DNA of 64,000 nt from Synanceia verrucosa (lineage: Eukaryota; Chordata; Actinopteri; Perciformes; Synanceiidae), in the NCBI GenBank assembly GCA_029721515.1, contig CM056559.1, positions 23,715,565-23,779,564 on the forward strand, given 5' to 3'. Under the pieces are notes generated by a model. That model was not told the DNA's origin. It worked only from the letters and a program-made list of their open reading frames with translations, and searched no databases. Below, in pieces: positions 1 to 14,000 of this stretch (the first letter of the stretch is position 1; every line of letters starts with the position of its first letter). The translations under genes were made by a program, and so were the position numbers.

Positions 1-966
1 ATATTTTACAGGCTGTGATGACGCAAGCTCGTGATCAAAGGCACGTTAAACATCTGTTTTGATCCAGAAGGCATGTTTTTAATTTGCTTATTTGCGTCTC
101 AATTTGAGGATTATTACTATCAGTCTTTTCACACAAGATGTATCCCATCACTGGGTATGATATTTCACAAGAGCAGCGTGGACTAAGTCAGGCAAACAAA
201 CAGTAAAGGGGAGTGCTGCTGTCTGCTGCTGGCTGCTCTCAGACCTTGACACAAATGAATCCCCCCTCTTCTGTGTTTTAACAATTTACAAAAATAACAT
301 CAGGATTTTCACTCGCCGATGGCCCCTCTGTTGTCTTTCACTCACTCTTCCCCCTCGAGTGGCCTGCTCCTCAGCACCAGCCCTCCTCCATTCCCTTCCG
401 TTCCAATAACTAGATAGCTTGAAAAAATGTCTCACATGCTCAAGTAGACATGCACACTCGTCCACGCCGTCTCTCTTTTTTTCCTCCCTCTCACCACAGA
501 CACAAAGAAACACATGTACAGAGCTGAGCAGTCGATGAGACATGGAGGGCGCAACAAAAACACAAAACATAATTCCAGACGTTGCGAGAGAGAAAAGATG
601 AGACATTGTGATTTCTTCAGTCTAGTGTGGTGTTTTTTGTTCATTATGAAATAAATTGCTTGTGTTGCACTGTTTACTTTTGTGTTTCCAGCTGAGTGTG
701 AAAGGAAGTACAAAAGCAAAAACTACTGCAATACCAGCTGTCAAACTATGATGGATGGCTGGTTGTAACAGACATGTTTGTCCCTGCAATCGCCACAGTC
801 CAACTGTAATCTAAGTTCAGATAAAAGCACTTGTTTTGCACCTGAGAGCCAACACAGCTTCCACCTATGTTCAGTTTTTACCCCAAAGCAGGTCTGCAGC
901 AGTGTTACACAGCACTGAGGTTATCATGATTGCTCCTTTAAAAGATGACCTCTTTTGGTATTGCAT
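1..966. other. Non-coding stretch, nothing recognised
   Basis: AT-rich DNA with no exon, RNA gene or repeat that I recognise. The open frames on either strand are short, low in complexity and without splice or codon support. Confidence 0.5.
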
Positions 967-1130
967 GACGTGGTGGAGACGAGGACATCTTGCTGAAATT
1001 TCTCTTTGTTGGTGGGGTGGAGAGGAGGACATGCTACCCAGGCTTCTTCTGGATGGTGTGGTGGAGAGGAAGACATGCTGCTATGCTCCATATGTTTGGC
1101 GTGGTGGGGAGGAAGACGTGTTGCTCAGAG
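967..1130 (+). repeat. Degenerate 44-bp minisatellite, about four units
   Basis: The core GAGGACAT or GAAGACAT recurs at 981, 1025, 1069 and 1112, a period of 43-44 bp. Each unit begins with a GTGGTGGAGA-like block. Units differ by several substitutions, so the array is old. It creates an apparently repetitive short open frame that is a by-product of the repeat rather than a gene. Confidence 0.7.
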
Positions 1131-1235
1131 TCCATTGCCAAATGCTTGATGATGCTCTTCATCCCCTTGGACACTTTCATACAATTCTATATGTATTATA
1201 TTAACTGTTGTTATATGGAGTGTTAATGTGTTTTT

Positions 1236-1478
1236 CATTGTTGTTATTCTGTACGTGGCATCTATTGCACGTCTGTCCATCCTTCCTGAGGTTTCTTCCA
1301 TTTCTTTTTCCCTGTTAAAGGGTTTTTTGGGAGTTTTGCCTTGGTCGATGTGAGGGTCGTTTGTAAAGGACAGAGGGTGTCATATCCTGTACAGACTGTA
1401 AGGCCCTCTGAGGCTAATGTGTAATTTGTGATATTGGGTTATACAAATAAAGTTGACTTGACTTAAGGGATGACAACC
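1236..1478 (+). repeat. Dispersed teleost retroelement 3' end
   Basis: The stretch contains the familiar teleost block with 'ttccctgttaaaggg', 'gggagttttgcctt' and 'ggacagagggtgt', and ends in 'atacaaataaagttgacttg', the usual 3' terminus and simple tail of a retroelement-derived repeat common in fish genomes. Family recognition is from memory of teleost repeats, not from a database search. It has no coding capacity. No clear target duplication was found. Confidence 0.55.
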
Positions 1479-2759
1479 CTACTCTTATGTACGGGGCAGA
1501 TCCATTGTTGACAGTGGCGACTCAGCGATGGGTTGGTTGTCTCACTAGCCTTGCAGATATGGGAGGAAGCCTGTCTGCGTTTGGTGGCTTGGCCTTGGTG
1601 CATGATATAGCACCCCAATGCAGATGGCCGCACAGATGGTTGATATTTATACCACGGGGCCTTGAAAAGTCACTAGTGTGGAAACTGCTCTTTCTCCCTG
1701 ATTAGTTTCACATCACCAAGAACAGAGCAGCAATTTCTCAACTACACTGAAAACAGTTGTCCAATATATAATGAGGCAATAGGAGAAATCTATGATATTG
1801 CTTCAGAATGAGCATCATTTGTTTCATGGGCTGCCCCTAGTTGAGGTGATGATGACGATGATGATGATATCTTGGGTTGTCTGTCCCCCCCCACACACAC
1901 ACTTTTCAGCGCATGAAATTGTAATCCTCCTAAGTGCAAGGTCCATGATTTTTTTAAAATCTTCCAGACTCAACACGGCTTGCATTTTAGCTGGGAGCAC
2001 TTTTGACTTTATACTTTAAGTGGATTTCCAATTTAAATTTGGGCAACACGATGCACCTCAGACCTCCTGGCAGAGATGGAGCGCCTCAACGACAGTGTTC
2101 CCATCGACCAGAACAGCTGTATCTGCCTCATCATGACATCACGGGGGCATGTTAGTGTTTTGTTGATGCCTGGACGAAACCCAGCAAACAGACATGAGCT
2201 CGACGATGTGCCTGGCTGTGGCCACCTCTCTTTCCTGACCTGAGGTAATGAGAAAAGTGGAGAGTTAAGAGGATTCTTGAGTAACAATATGGATGTGGAG
2301 AAGAAAAAAGAATCCTCTTTTGTTTAGGCCGCTCTATTTTTAGCAACCAGTGTTATGCTCCGCTGTTAGTGTTTCACGGCTCACAGATTCCTTATATTTT
2401 AATGAGGAAGAGGGCGGCCCCTTGGAGATTTATGGTGAGCGTCTCAAGGCGGCATTGGCCACTCGGCTTATTGATCCAAATCTGATGTTTGTTTATGGGT
2501 CAGTAAAGCTCTCTCCCTCTGGTAAAATGTGAACCCACCATAGGAACATTCAAATTGTCAGCTCCTACTAAAGCCAATAAAAGAAATACACTTCCGGTCA
2601 ATGTTCATTATTTTAGTCTTTCTTTTACAGCAGATTGTGACAGTCAGAGATGTGTTAAACAGCAGCGCCATGCAGTGTAGAGACCATAGCCATGGATACA
2701 ACAAGCCTACTGAGCCTACTGAGACTACTGTGAAACGGTTTCCTGTTTCCATAAGCTTT
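1479..2759. other. Non-coding stretch, nothing recognised
   Basis: No exon or recognisable element. It holds small simple-sequence patches (a GAT-rich run near 1847-1868 and CA-rich sequence near 1890-1902). Confidence 0.45.
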
Positions 2760-2763
2760 TTAA

Positions 2764-3085
2764 CTCACTGAATGCCTGCCGTTTTATGAAACTGAAAGTG
2801 CCCTGTGCCATTTTGAGTATTTTTTAAGACACACAGAATATTTTGTACTATGACTCTGAAAACACTGAATAGCTCAAATGAAAGAAGAGACTCTCTAAAA
2901 AAATGTTTGTTTTTACCTTGGTCCATTCTTGTTTTATCAAAGGTAGAGTAGAGGACACTTTCACCAAAATCACCACTTTTTGTCCAGATTCAGACTTCCT
3001 GTTTTGATCTCTGTGGTGTATACTGTCTCTTTATGTCCTGACTACATCTCCCAGAAGCCCCAAAATTACTCACAGGCTGTGTGAG
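2764..3085 (-). mobile_element. TTAA-type MITE, copy A (truncated)
   Basis: The copy starts directly after TTAA (2760-2763) with ctcactgaatgcc, a variant of the family end CTCATTGAGTGCC, and reads as the complement of the family: the 'ggcactttc', 'agtacaaaatattctgtggg' and 'ggaagt...gatcaaaac' blocks can be followed in order. It stops after the 'cagcctgtgagtaat' block, so the other terminus is missing. No coding potential. Confidence 0.75.
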
Positions 3086-6066
3086 TTACCAGTAATGTTA
3101 CATCAGAAAAAATACTATATTGGAATAAATATCATTGTTGGAAAATTAAAATTAGCTATATGAAAATATAAAATTTTGTCCATATCGCACAGCTCTAATT
3201 GATCCACAGGATACATTATCCGTCCAACAACCACTTGACACATTCATACATTTATTGTATTTTACATGTTAACATATCATAAGAAAGGCAAAGGCCCATT
3301 TTAGACCACTTCCTGTCATCTCCTGCTCCACATTCCTGTGAGCGCAGCGCTTGTTTCCTTGTACTGCGAAGCCCAGCGAGTTCAAAAGTGGATGTTCCTC
3401 CTCAATTTATTTATGAGCCTTTCACGAGAAACATGAGGCAGAGAAGGATAGAGTTTAAAAACATGTTATCATGCTCTAATTAAAGGAGAGGCAGATGACT
3501 GCATGGCATCCAGGAACCCAGTAGCATACTTTTACATCTGTTAACAGTCTGCGGTGGTGAATAGGTGAATGAATCAGCTGAATGGGAATGATTGAATGAA
3601 TGAACTCATCGACCAAAGCAAGAGTAAATGGCTTCATAAACCAAGCACACATGATGGTGTCATTTAGAAGAGTGAAATAAGACTGATTGTTGTTTATTTT
3701 AAAACCCATGGCTCTGTCTTTGGGAAAAGTAATGATGTTAAATTGTAGCTTGCACCAGTTGAGGATAAACAGATCAATCACGTTTGAATATAATTTCCAC
3801 CACATTGTACGCCGCATTAGAATTTGTTTTCCTCAGCGTTGGCATTTTCCACACCAGCAGTTACAGGGAAATGTTGCATCCTACCCGGACTGTAGCATAC
3901 AAATAGAAAAATCAAATACATTTTTAATTAGAGGAGGTTGTTTGGGCTATTTAGACATGGATTTTCATCAGTTTGAGGGCATGAGTGAACACCACACTAC
4001 CATATGTATATTTATGTAACCTAAAAGCTGCAATAACATAACAAGAAATAGAAAAATAAAAGTCTCTCACAATTATTTTGTTACTCAACATAAAATAACA
4101 ACTTCATCTTCCACATGGATCATTTTTAAAGCTAGTTCTGACAAATTAACGTGTGCAACAATCTATTCATCGCCAAAATACAACCACAGAGGATTATATC
4201 TTACTAAAGTACTCTGTTTTTCTCCGACATATAAACTCATATGAATGAAAAACTGTGGTGGTTATTAACTGACTCATTGAAAATAAGAAAACAATCTCGA
4301 TGCCCATCACCAGGACATTTGTGGAGAGCTTAGGGTACCACAGTGAAAGAAGCAAATTAGCTGATTAGCCTCGGATTTAAACGCAAATTGAATGCCTTCT
4401 TTGTCATTGATCACTTCGCCTCTTGAGGTTTATTGACACGGGATGTGGAGCCTGCGCCGCTTTTCGTTTAGCAAACAAACAAAGGAGTACAAAGGATGGC
4501 TTGATTGAGGAATAAGCGGAGGTGGGAGGGGGGAGGAGCAGGTGAAGTGTCAAGGGTGTTTGTTTGATTTGGCCTGTTTTGAGATTCCCCTGTTCCTTCC
4601 CCCCACCCTCCGCTCTGTCCAAATCCTAATCACAACTATTACTGCTGCTGCCCTCTCTCCCTGATGAAGTGGTCTCCGTCCTGGTCATTGGCGAAATGAG
4701 TGATGTCAGCCATATGGTGGTAAATCAGTGGACGCTTTGCATCATACTGTATGTCAGGTGGGTGTAGCTGGAGGGCATCCATCTTCCACACATGTCCATT
4801 CATCACTTGAGAAATTACCAAAGGCAATATTTGAGAATTATCCCCACTCTCACATTGAGAAACCAAATATTCAGAAACTGATGCACTAAAACACACCACT
4901 ACTTCTTATTCCAGCTGTGAAGGACAACCAGGCAAGCTGATCCAGTGTGTTAAAAATCTTCTTTTTTGATGTCAAGGAGCTTTAGAACAAATCTGTTCCA
5001 TTAGTCTGCTAAATGACTGAAGGATGCTTCTCTATCCCCTTACGCTTTCCCGGCCAGCTGAGCCCACAAGGTCAAATGCGATTGCATTTTTGAAAGGATT
5101 ATTTGTAGATTCTTCACTTAGCGAAGCCCAAAATGACTTAATTTCAATTGATAGTCATGAAGTGATCTGATATGGAGAGAGACTGAAAGATACTAATTGC
5201 AGACATGGGAATAATCGCGCCCTGGTCAGGATATTTAAATCATTTATGTTTCATCATATCATCTAATCAAACATTTTTATATATTTATAGTGGCTAATGA
5301 CTACTGAATGTAAAAGTAGTCACTTTCAAAAAAAATCTTACATGACATGTCCAGCAAAAAGCAGCTGCTGTATGCAAGAATGGAATTTATTAAATTTATT
5401 TATACGTAGAGAAATACTAAAATTAGATATGGATCAGTTAAGATAAGGCTTGAATAATAAATAAATAAATAAAAGTTGTGAAATGTTATGTTCTTAAAAA
5501 AAATAAAAATGGAGACACAGATTTTTTTTTAAACCAGGCACAAAAAATGATGTAGGATTATGGTGTGTGTGCTTTGGGGCCTGCCTGAATAACCCCAGAA
5601 TTGGAAACAAAAAAATCATTTTCTAAAAGGAAAAGAAAAACGATATTGGTCACAGACAATCCCATGCTCTGAGCTGGGGACTATTCTAAAACCCAGGCAA
5701 TTTTCCAGAGCAACTATGGGCTGAGGCGTGACTGATGCAGTGACCAGTGAAGCAAGATCATTTCTTTGACAAGCCTTACCAAGAAGGAATGAAAAGTTCA
5801 GCACAAAGCAACAACGCCTCCATTGGCCGGCGTGGACCATGTGACACACACAGACACGTCTGACTGTTCAGGGATTCCTTTTGATACAGATGATCATGAA
5901 GCTCCAGTTCACGCTGAGCCTGTGGTGCTCTGATGAAATATCAGTGAGGCTCCATAAATATCTTCCTTCTCAGGGGTTAAAGAAGACACACATTTGTTCT
6001 CTGCAGTGACACTGTCTCAGATCAAACAATCAGAAGAATTGGCTTTTAGAGAAGTACCATTGCCAG

Positions 6067-6152
<86 letters not shown>

Positions 6153-7805
6153 GTCTGAGCTCTGCTATGTGTGCTGTTAAGGCTATTTTGCATTCTCAGT
6201 GGGAAGCTGCTAATCATGCTGAGGGGATTTTAAAATCAGGATTTACACACTTACACAAATCAATCAATCGATCTGTCCATACATAAGGCGTCGAAACTGG
6301 GGTTTGATTCCGTACCATTTCTTGACTCCAGCTCTCATGAACAACAGCTGAATTAGCACACAGTTGTGCACACACAAACCAACATTTTTTAAAGGGAATT
6401 CCACGATTGCACAAGACGAAAAGGGCTGACGTGAAAAGGTAAAGAAGAATTCTCTTTTCAGCTCTCGTTCACGATGCTGTCAGCAAAGAGTTTGAATGAT
6501 TAACGTCGTCCACCAGCACATATCAAATGTTTTCTCATTGATGGATGGCGTGCTACACCAACAAATTATCAAAAACAGAGCAGCCGACTACACGGATAAA
6601 AAGTTCATTTCTGGTTATCACTGTTTCGATTTATCACCTTACTGGCTGCAAACACAAGTCTCCATCTCTGTCGTCACCTTTCACACTGGGTACAGGTTTC
6701 ATTTATCACCTGTTGGGAAAAAAAAGATATCTATAGATATTCTTCCAGGTGGTGAAAGCACAACTGTTAGCACTGAAATTCTGGTTTTCTCCAGTCATTT
6801 GGGGCATATCACATCAGCTTAAGACCTTGAGGGTGCTACTCTGATGTCTGTCTTGATTCTCTGCCTGCTTTCTCACAGATAAGTTTATTCATGGTCTTCC
6901 TAATTTGTCCCGATGGCATCTCGCCATGTGCGCACCCATTCACAGCTTGGATAGGACAAGTCATGATGACAGTAGTTCCATATAAGACTAACATTAGCTG
7001 GAGAAAAGAGGAACAAGCAACCCTTTGTCTCTTGGGAGGGTGTATGAGGTGGCCTCCAATAAAAACAGGTAATGAATATGATAATGAAGGTTTGGTCTGC
7101 CTCACATGTCAATCATGTTTGAATCAGGTAAAGTGGGCACGTGCAACGGCAAAGCATCACGTTTGAGTCGATGCAAACGCTCCAGAGACATGGACAGAAG
7201 AAACACAATCAAGTGCAGCTGCGAGTCGCAGAGTCCTCTGGGATGCTGCCTGCAGCTAACTCCAAATAGAAATATAGATTGCTTCAGAAATAGTGTGCTA
7301 TTTCCATTTATTCAAATGAACAAACCACAACAGAATTGGTTGGATTTTACATGCAAGTGCTTTTCAGAGGAATTTCAAACAGATCCAAAAGAGGTTTATC
7401 CCAAAATGAGATGAAATGCTACTTCTGAAACTATCCTGACAAATAAAACAAATGAGCAGTAAGTAATGAAGCTGAGGAGAGTGATTGGAGTGTATGCACT
7501 TCAAAACATTTTGCAAATATGCATTACGGAGCAATGCAACAGGAATGGAAAGGCATAATTACTTTTCCCAGTTAGCTCCTGCCATCGAGTAAACACGGTT
7601 GATATCATGCCACAAAGTAGTTAGACCAGCTGCATATCTGGAACATCCTGAACACATGAAGTAATGCTAATGATGCAGGTATGTAGGACCACAGCATCTT
7701 ACAAACTATGTTTGAAGCGCATCAAAAAAAAACTTTAAGATTTTAAAAAAAAAGACAGCAAGTATAACTTAAACAGTAACTGAGATTATTATTTTTTTTT
7801 TTTCT
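3086..7805. other. Non-coding stretch with a (CA)n microsatellite
   Basis: No gene or RNA was recognised on either strand. The (CA)n array at 6069-6150 is listed separately. The rest is unremarkable AT-rich sequence. Confidence 0.45.
6069..6150. repeat. (CA)n microsatellite
   Basis: About 40 CA dinucleotides, with one interruption near 6111. On the minus strand it translates as alternating Cys-Val, a trivial open frame. Confidence 0.97.
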
Positions 7806-8093
7806 TTCTGTGTGGAGTTTGCATGTTCTCCTCATGTCTGCGTGGGTTCTCTCTGGTACTCCGGCTTCCTCCCACCATCCAAAAACATGCATGGGGATTA
7901 GGTTAATTGGCTAATTTAAACTGACCGTAGGTGTGAATGTGAGTGTGAGTGGTTGTCTGTCTCTATGTGTCCTGTGATGAACTGGAGACTTGTCCAGGGT
8001 GTACCCTGCCTTTCACCCTAAGACAGCTGGGATAGGCTCCAGCCCCCCCATGACCCTATGTGAGGATAAGCGGTAGATAATGGATGGATGGAT
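7806..8093 (+). mobile_element. GGAT-tailed SINE-like element, copy 1
   Basis: It contains the widespread teleost repeat blocks 'gtggagtttgcatgttctcc', 'cttgtccagggtgtaccctg' and 'gacagctgggataggctcc', and ends in 'ggataagcggtagataatgg' followed by GGAT repeats. The 5' tRNA-like head seen in full-length family members is absent, so it is 5'-truncated. No convincing flanking duplication was visible. Confidence 0.8.
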
Positions 8094-11000
8094 TTTAATC
8101 TCAGTGATTGAAATAAAACTTAAACAAATAAATAAAATTGTATGGCCATTTTGATGCCTTTTGACATGACTCTGCACTAGCATTGGTTTCCACTGTAACC
8201 TGCACAGTGGCGTGCATAGACTTTTTGAAGGGATGGGATTTAGCATGATTTTTTGCCTCCCAGGAGGATACTTAACCTGTAAAATCAGGCAGGGTGTATT
8301 TAAAACTTAGACTCAGGGGTCATCCTAAAGTGTCATGTGTTATGATTTCTTTCTTGTTTTAATATTCTAATAGGTAATTAGCAAGCATTAGCCGCCTGTT
8401 TATTTAGGGGTGGAATTAATTGATTGGCAGTGGAGGGGTAAAGGGTATTGTGTTGCTGACTAACTAATAAAAAAAATTCTAGCTGTCAATATGCTGCATG
8501 ATAAATTAAGGCTCAGCTTGAGCACAATGTTAACATCAGCCAAAGTGGTAAAAACTAATCTTTATTTTTGGTAAAAATGAGGAATTAGGTTTGAATTGCA
8601 CTTAAATTGTATTTGTATTTGTTATTGTATAATTTGAACAGTTTGAAGAATTTAAAGTACATTAGAATAAATGTCTGTGGATCTCAATTTTATACTTCAA
8701 TTTTTTCATACTGGTGCAACTTTAAACACCCTGAATAAACCCTCAACATATATGTATTTATCTGAAAATCCTTTTGAGAAAGCAGCTTGGTATACATCAC
8801 TGGGATTGATACATAAATCTGAATGACAAAACATGTTTTTGTTTTCACATCTTTGGGAACAAACACGTTGTAAACCAATCATTTTCCCCCACAGTACACC
8901 ATATTGCACTAAAGATTGCAGTAGTCTTGTGTCAGATGCATAAAAACTGCAATTTGGCACAGCGTAGCTTAGCAGAGATATGATTGCATCTTGCATCGGC
9001 GCTGGAAATTGGAGTTTCTGTGTGCTTGAAACGGCTGTTTACTTACCAGTGAAATACAACTTGTGTGACACACTCTCACATGTAATGAGCCTGGACACCG
9101 AACTGGGCTTTTAAGAAACAAATTACAACCTAGCATGCAGCTGTCACTTTGCTTTAGTCAGGAGGGCCACCCACTAAATATCACCTCGCTCGTTACTGTA
9201 CCGATCGTTATGGCTGCTGCACATGAAAATAGAAATCCATTCTAAAGGTTTTCTAATAAAAGCACGCTGTGATGCACAACAGAAAAGTCGCATCATGTTC
9301 TCACCTTGCATTTATGGATCTGATGTTTTGATTTGGCAGCTTAACCAGTGTGCTGTATGTGGTTAATAATATTCACTAATAATATATTACACTGCTATAG
9401 GAGTGTCAGGTTTAATGCTGCTCTCTTCTATAAAATGGTGAAAGTCAGTTTTACTCACAAGATAAGGTTAAACAAGGTATTTTTTTGTACGCAACACGCC
9501 CTGTGGGGATGGTTGCCATTTATGCATGACTGAAGTGGTCTGCACCACGTAGGGTCATCTGCTGTGCTGTAGATGGATAACAGGGTTCTGTTTAATGCTC
9601 CTAATACAATCAATCATTAAAGAAAGGCTAAAACAAGGAACTTTAGCGAATTAAAAGCACAATACTCTCCTCGCTCGCTCCACTGGGGTGTGTTCACTTG
9701 CACCGCAATCCACTTTGATCGTGCTCCAACACTGTGAGCCCTCGCTGCCGCTTTGCTGCAAACACAAGTCGTTGTTTGTGACTCACATAACGCTGACTGA
9801 TTTGTGGCCCCACAAAATGAATTTGTTGGGCCGAGGCCAGCTGTGCAGCCTCTTCGTCTTCTTATTCTGTCACTTCCCCACTCGTTTTCCATCTACAGTC
9901 TTTCATATCCTTCATCCTCCCTCTCTCTGGCTGCGGATATTCACTGCTATGGTGTATGTATTAGCTGTGGTTGACCTGCACATTTTCAGTCTTAATAAAA
10001 TCTTTGTGATACGGAATATCCAAAAATGCATTTTTGAGATCTTTAAAATGGGACAAAAGCTGCAGCTTCTTTTGAGCTGGTGTAAGAATCATCATCAGGG
10101 AAATAGGGAATACATTGGGATATGCATGAAACATACACTGTGGTCATGGCTTTTTAGACGGAACAAGAAAGTGATGTGCTCTGCATCAGTCACATCACGC
10201 GGTAACCTTGACAACACCATTAAATTCAGCGTTGAACCAGGCGGCAGGATGACCTCTGCACCGCCGTCAAAATACAGATAATAAAATGCCATATGGCCAT
10301 AATTATACCTGTCACATTCAGAACCAAAAATAGCTCGCTGGAAGCAGAACAGTTAAATCATGTTTTTTTTTGCTTTAGTTACAGATGAATGGCTAGACTA
10401 GAGGAGCAGTTCCCTGCTGTTCTGCTACCCTCTTGGTCTGGAGTGACAGCTCACAAATTGGATATTTTTAGAGGATGATATAATCACAGAGTCATGTCAC
10501 TCTTGTTTTGTTGTCTCTTTTCAAAGTGGCCCAGAAACAATATGATAAAGGCAATCAAGGATATTACCTTATCTGATGATTTTTAAAGTGGTTGATAACA
10601 CTGTGCTCTGAGCCAAGATGATGAAATGGGGGAAAGGGGAAGGATTTTTTTTCCCTTTGACTCTGTTTCATTTCTTTTGACAGAGGAGGGATAGTTACAG
10701 GGTCAAAGACAAAAAATGCTTAGTGGAAAGAGAGAAGTGTTGTGTAGTTTTGAGAGGGAGAAAAGGAAATGATAGTCAAACAAAAGTGAGAAGCCAAATG
10801 TTTGAGTGGAGAGTGAGAAAGCACATGTGGGAGAGAGGGAGAGAGTGGGAGAGAGAGAGGGGTAGAGCAAAGGAGGGAGGGGGGAGAATGGAAGAGAGAG
10901 GGGGGAGGGATAGATAGATAGATAGATAGTTAGATAGATAGATAGAGAGTTGCCTCTGTTGCTGTTCTCAGCATGCATAGGAGAAGAGGAGGAGCTCTCC

Positions 11001-14000
11001 TGCCTGCGTTAGCAGTGCAGTGCCAGTGAGGACTAGCATATATCACTAACTGTATGAATGGATTTCTTTCACAGCACCACCAAGAAACTTTTTAAAAGCC
11101 CTGCTATGCAGTTCATTAATTTGCCGCTGGCTGAGTCAAATTAACAGACACAACATATGTTTTCCAAACATAGCACCTATACAGATTTATGGTGCTCTGA
11201 CTGTACTCTTGTGTTTTCTTCTTCTCTGTAGCCAATTTCTGTGCCCGTTGCAACGTGGGAGATAAAAGAGGTGGAATAGTGTGGCAGCTCGCCATTCATC
11301 AGCACACGGGCATGAAGGTGGACAGTTCGTGGAGTTGAACGAGGGGGCAATGCACCGATGCCCGGCCAGCACATGGTACGATTCTCAATGGAGCATACAG
11401 CATGCTGAAATATGGAGGGAAAGAAGTGAGGAAGAGGGAGGGAAAAGGAGGATCAAGGCCAAGCGCCAGCTGTTAAAAATAGCTGCCCTCCCTGGCATTT
11501 TTCTATACCTTCCAGCAGTTCTCCTCCTAATAATAGCAAATATACACACATAGCTCAGGGCCACGGCAAACAGAGGGGGAATGGGGGGGAAGACCAGCAT
11601 GCCTGGAGGATAGATGCGCTAGGTTATGGTAATGCTTTTGGAAGACAACCTTCCTCCTCAGGACATACTGCTCACTTCACCCAGTCCCTTAGCCCCGTTT
11701 AATGAGCTCCAACAGTCAGAAATGAAGAACATGCAGAGGAATCTGCAAATATGGCATAGTGATATATGCCTTAGTTGTCCACAGCAAAGAAGAATCCCTT
11801 CCAGACAGGCCATAAAAGTGTGAGAATTCACCTTGAGCCTGGTTGAATATCAAAGCCTGGGCCGAGTGAGGAGCACACTCAGAGAACAACCTTCAGGAGG
11901 AAAGCATCAGGAGCTCAGGTCACTTGGTTGTGTGAATGTCCAATGCAATGACTCTAATATCATCCATTTCAAGGGGCTATGTCACGGTTCAGCAGACTAG
12001 GCCTTGAGGGAATAGTCCAACAAATGATGGATGCTTCCCTTCACATTGGTGTAATACTAAATAGGTCTTTTAAATTCATTAAATACTTCCCTTACTTTGG
12101 ATTAGCCTATGCAGGCCAGAACCATTATACTTGCAGATCACTCTGGCACCGCACAGGCGGAAAGTCATTCCCAGAGATTTTTACATATCTGGCCACTGCG
12201 GCGGAATATCATCTGTCACTTGCTGTTTGTGATTGGTGAATACACAATGTGTGTTTTCCCCTGGCATGCCAAATAACTGGGAAAAATATCAGAACATTGC
12301 ATGGACATGAGAGTTGTGCTTGAAGGAGCCCACTTTTTTTCATTCCTGGCCAAACCTGGGGGATGCTCGTTGAACTGAGAGTGCCTTTTGTGTGATTCAG
12401 CAAACAAATTACTCAAAATGTGACAGTAAAAAAAAGCATAGCGGCAAAACCTCCCGTGCACATGAAGAATGGAGGAGCTCAGATGAATGGTGTGGTCTCC
12501 AGTGCCACATGAAGGTGGGGGGCATCAACAAATAACACCAGTCCACTGCAATATGATTTCTAATTTGCTTTGTTGATATATTAATGTTGCCACGGTGCGA
12601 TCTTTGTATTGCTGATTAGAATAAATAAAAAGTCAAACTGCTGATACTACTTTCCATTATTTAAGTGACAAAATGCAAAAGCGAACATATTATCATATTA
12701 GCAAACACATCTGATACTGGCACCAATCATCATCACCCCTAAATTCCACTGGATGCGGAACAATGCTGATGTTCGTCGTTCGTCAATACCCTGCTGCGGC
12801 TCCACGAACAGCTGGAATCACGAGAACGAGATCTCACAAGTTATAATCATGTGATATAGCGGGTTGTAGCGGTGCTTCAGTGACCCTAACCCTCACCCTG
12901 TGCCCACTGAGTAGAAGGAAAACAATTACATGATCCGCCACAACACAGATTATTTTATTTTGAAAATAAACTGGATTTTATGTTGTGTCTCTACATGATT
13001 TCCTGTCCTACGTGATCTGCTCTGCCCTGAAGTCATGCAACATACGCTGATGTCCGACAAAAATAGAAGCTCTGTCTGTGATTTGTTTCAGCAGGCGTCG
13101 TTCACTGGAAATTAGGAGTTACAGTCATATATCTGTTCTATACACACTGTTCTATATCCAAAAAACTCTGCATCTGCAGTCACAACACGGAGTAAATGGA
13201 TTGTCTAGTTCACGTTTGTTTTCACACACAACTAGAGCCCCAATTAAATTTTTCTTCCCCCAAAATATCTCTGATAATTCCTCTACAAAGACTGAACTGA
13301 GGCTGTTTAAATCCCAAATGGTTGTGTCATAATCCAGTAAATTCAGGAGTCTAATTGGATTTCTGGAAGGCCCAGAATAGTAGCAGAATATTAAATACGA
13401 GCTCTGTCAAATTCGGTAATGGAAAAGGGGTCAAGTGGAAAAGCCATTGACGACACACATGCCTACTGCGGCCTGAAGAAGTCATTTTTTCGCATATCAT
13501 TTACCCCCATGCCAAAATGTGGTCAGTCACCAGAGCCAAACGCTAATGGCCAAGTTAAACTCTGGAACAAATATGAGAAGTAAGCCTTTCGACAGCCGCA
13601 TATAGACACTGAAGATCGCAACACAGAACCTAGAAACTAATTAAAGCTCGTCTGTGTGATGCACAGAGCCATGCCAGCATCCGAGTCAACCACTCCTTCA
13701 ATATGCTGAGAGAGACACAGAGCATCTTCAAGCACTATCTGCCTCCATCCACATCACAGAGGATGTGACCAAAGCCAGACACAACAACTCTCCTCTGTCC
13801 TTCTGAAGTAAAGAGAGAAAAAAAGCAGGAATACTGTCGGACCAACAAAATCTCCAAGCAGTCCATTTTGAAATGCAAATCAAGCCTTGCTGAATTTATT
13901 GTGGCTCCAACACTGGCCAACGGGGCTGATAATTGCAAAAAACACCTTGCGAGTCGTGACCTAAATTTGCCTCACAAATAACTCCCTGGAAGAGCAGAAA

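Noticed and set aside
6017..6217. Open frame of alternating Cys-Val on the minus strand
   Set aside because: It is the translation of the (CA)n microsatellite.
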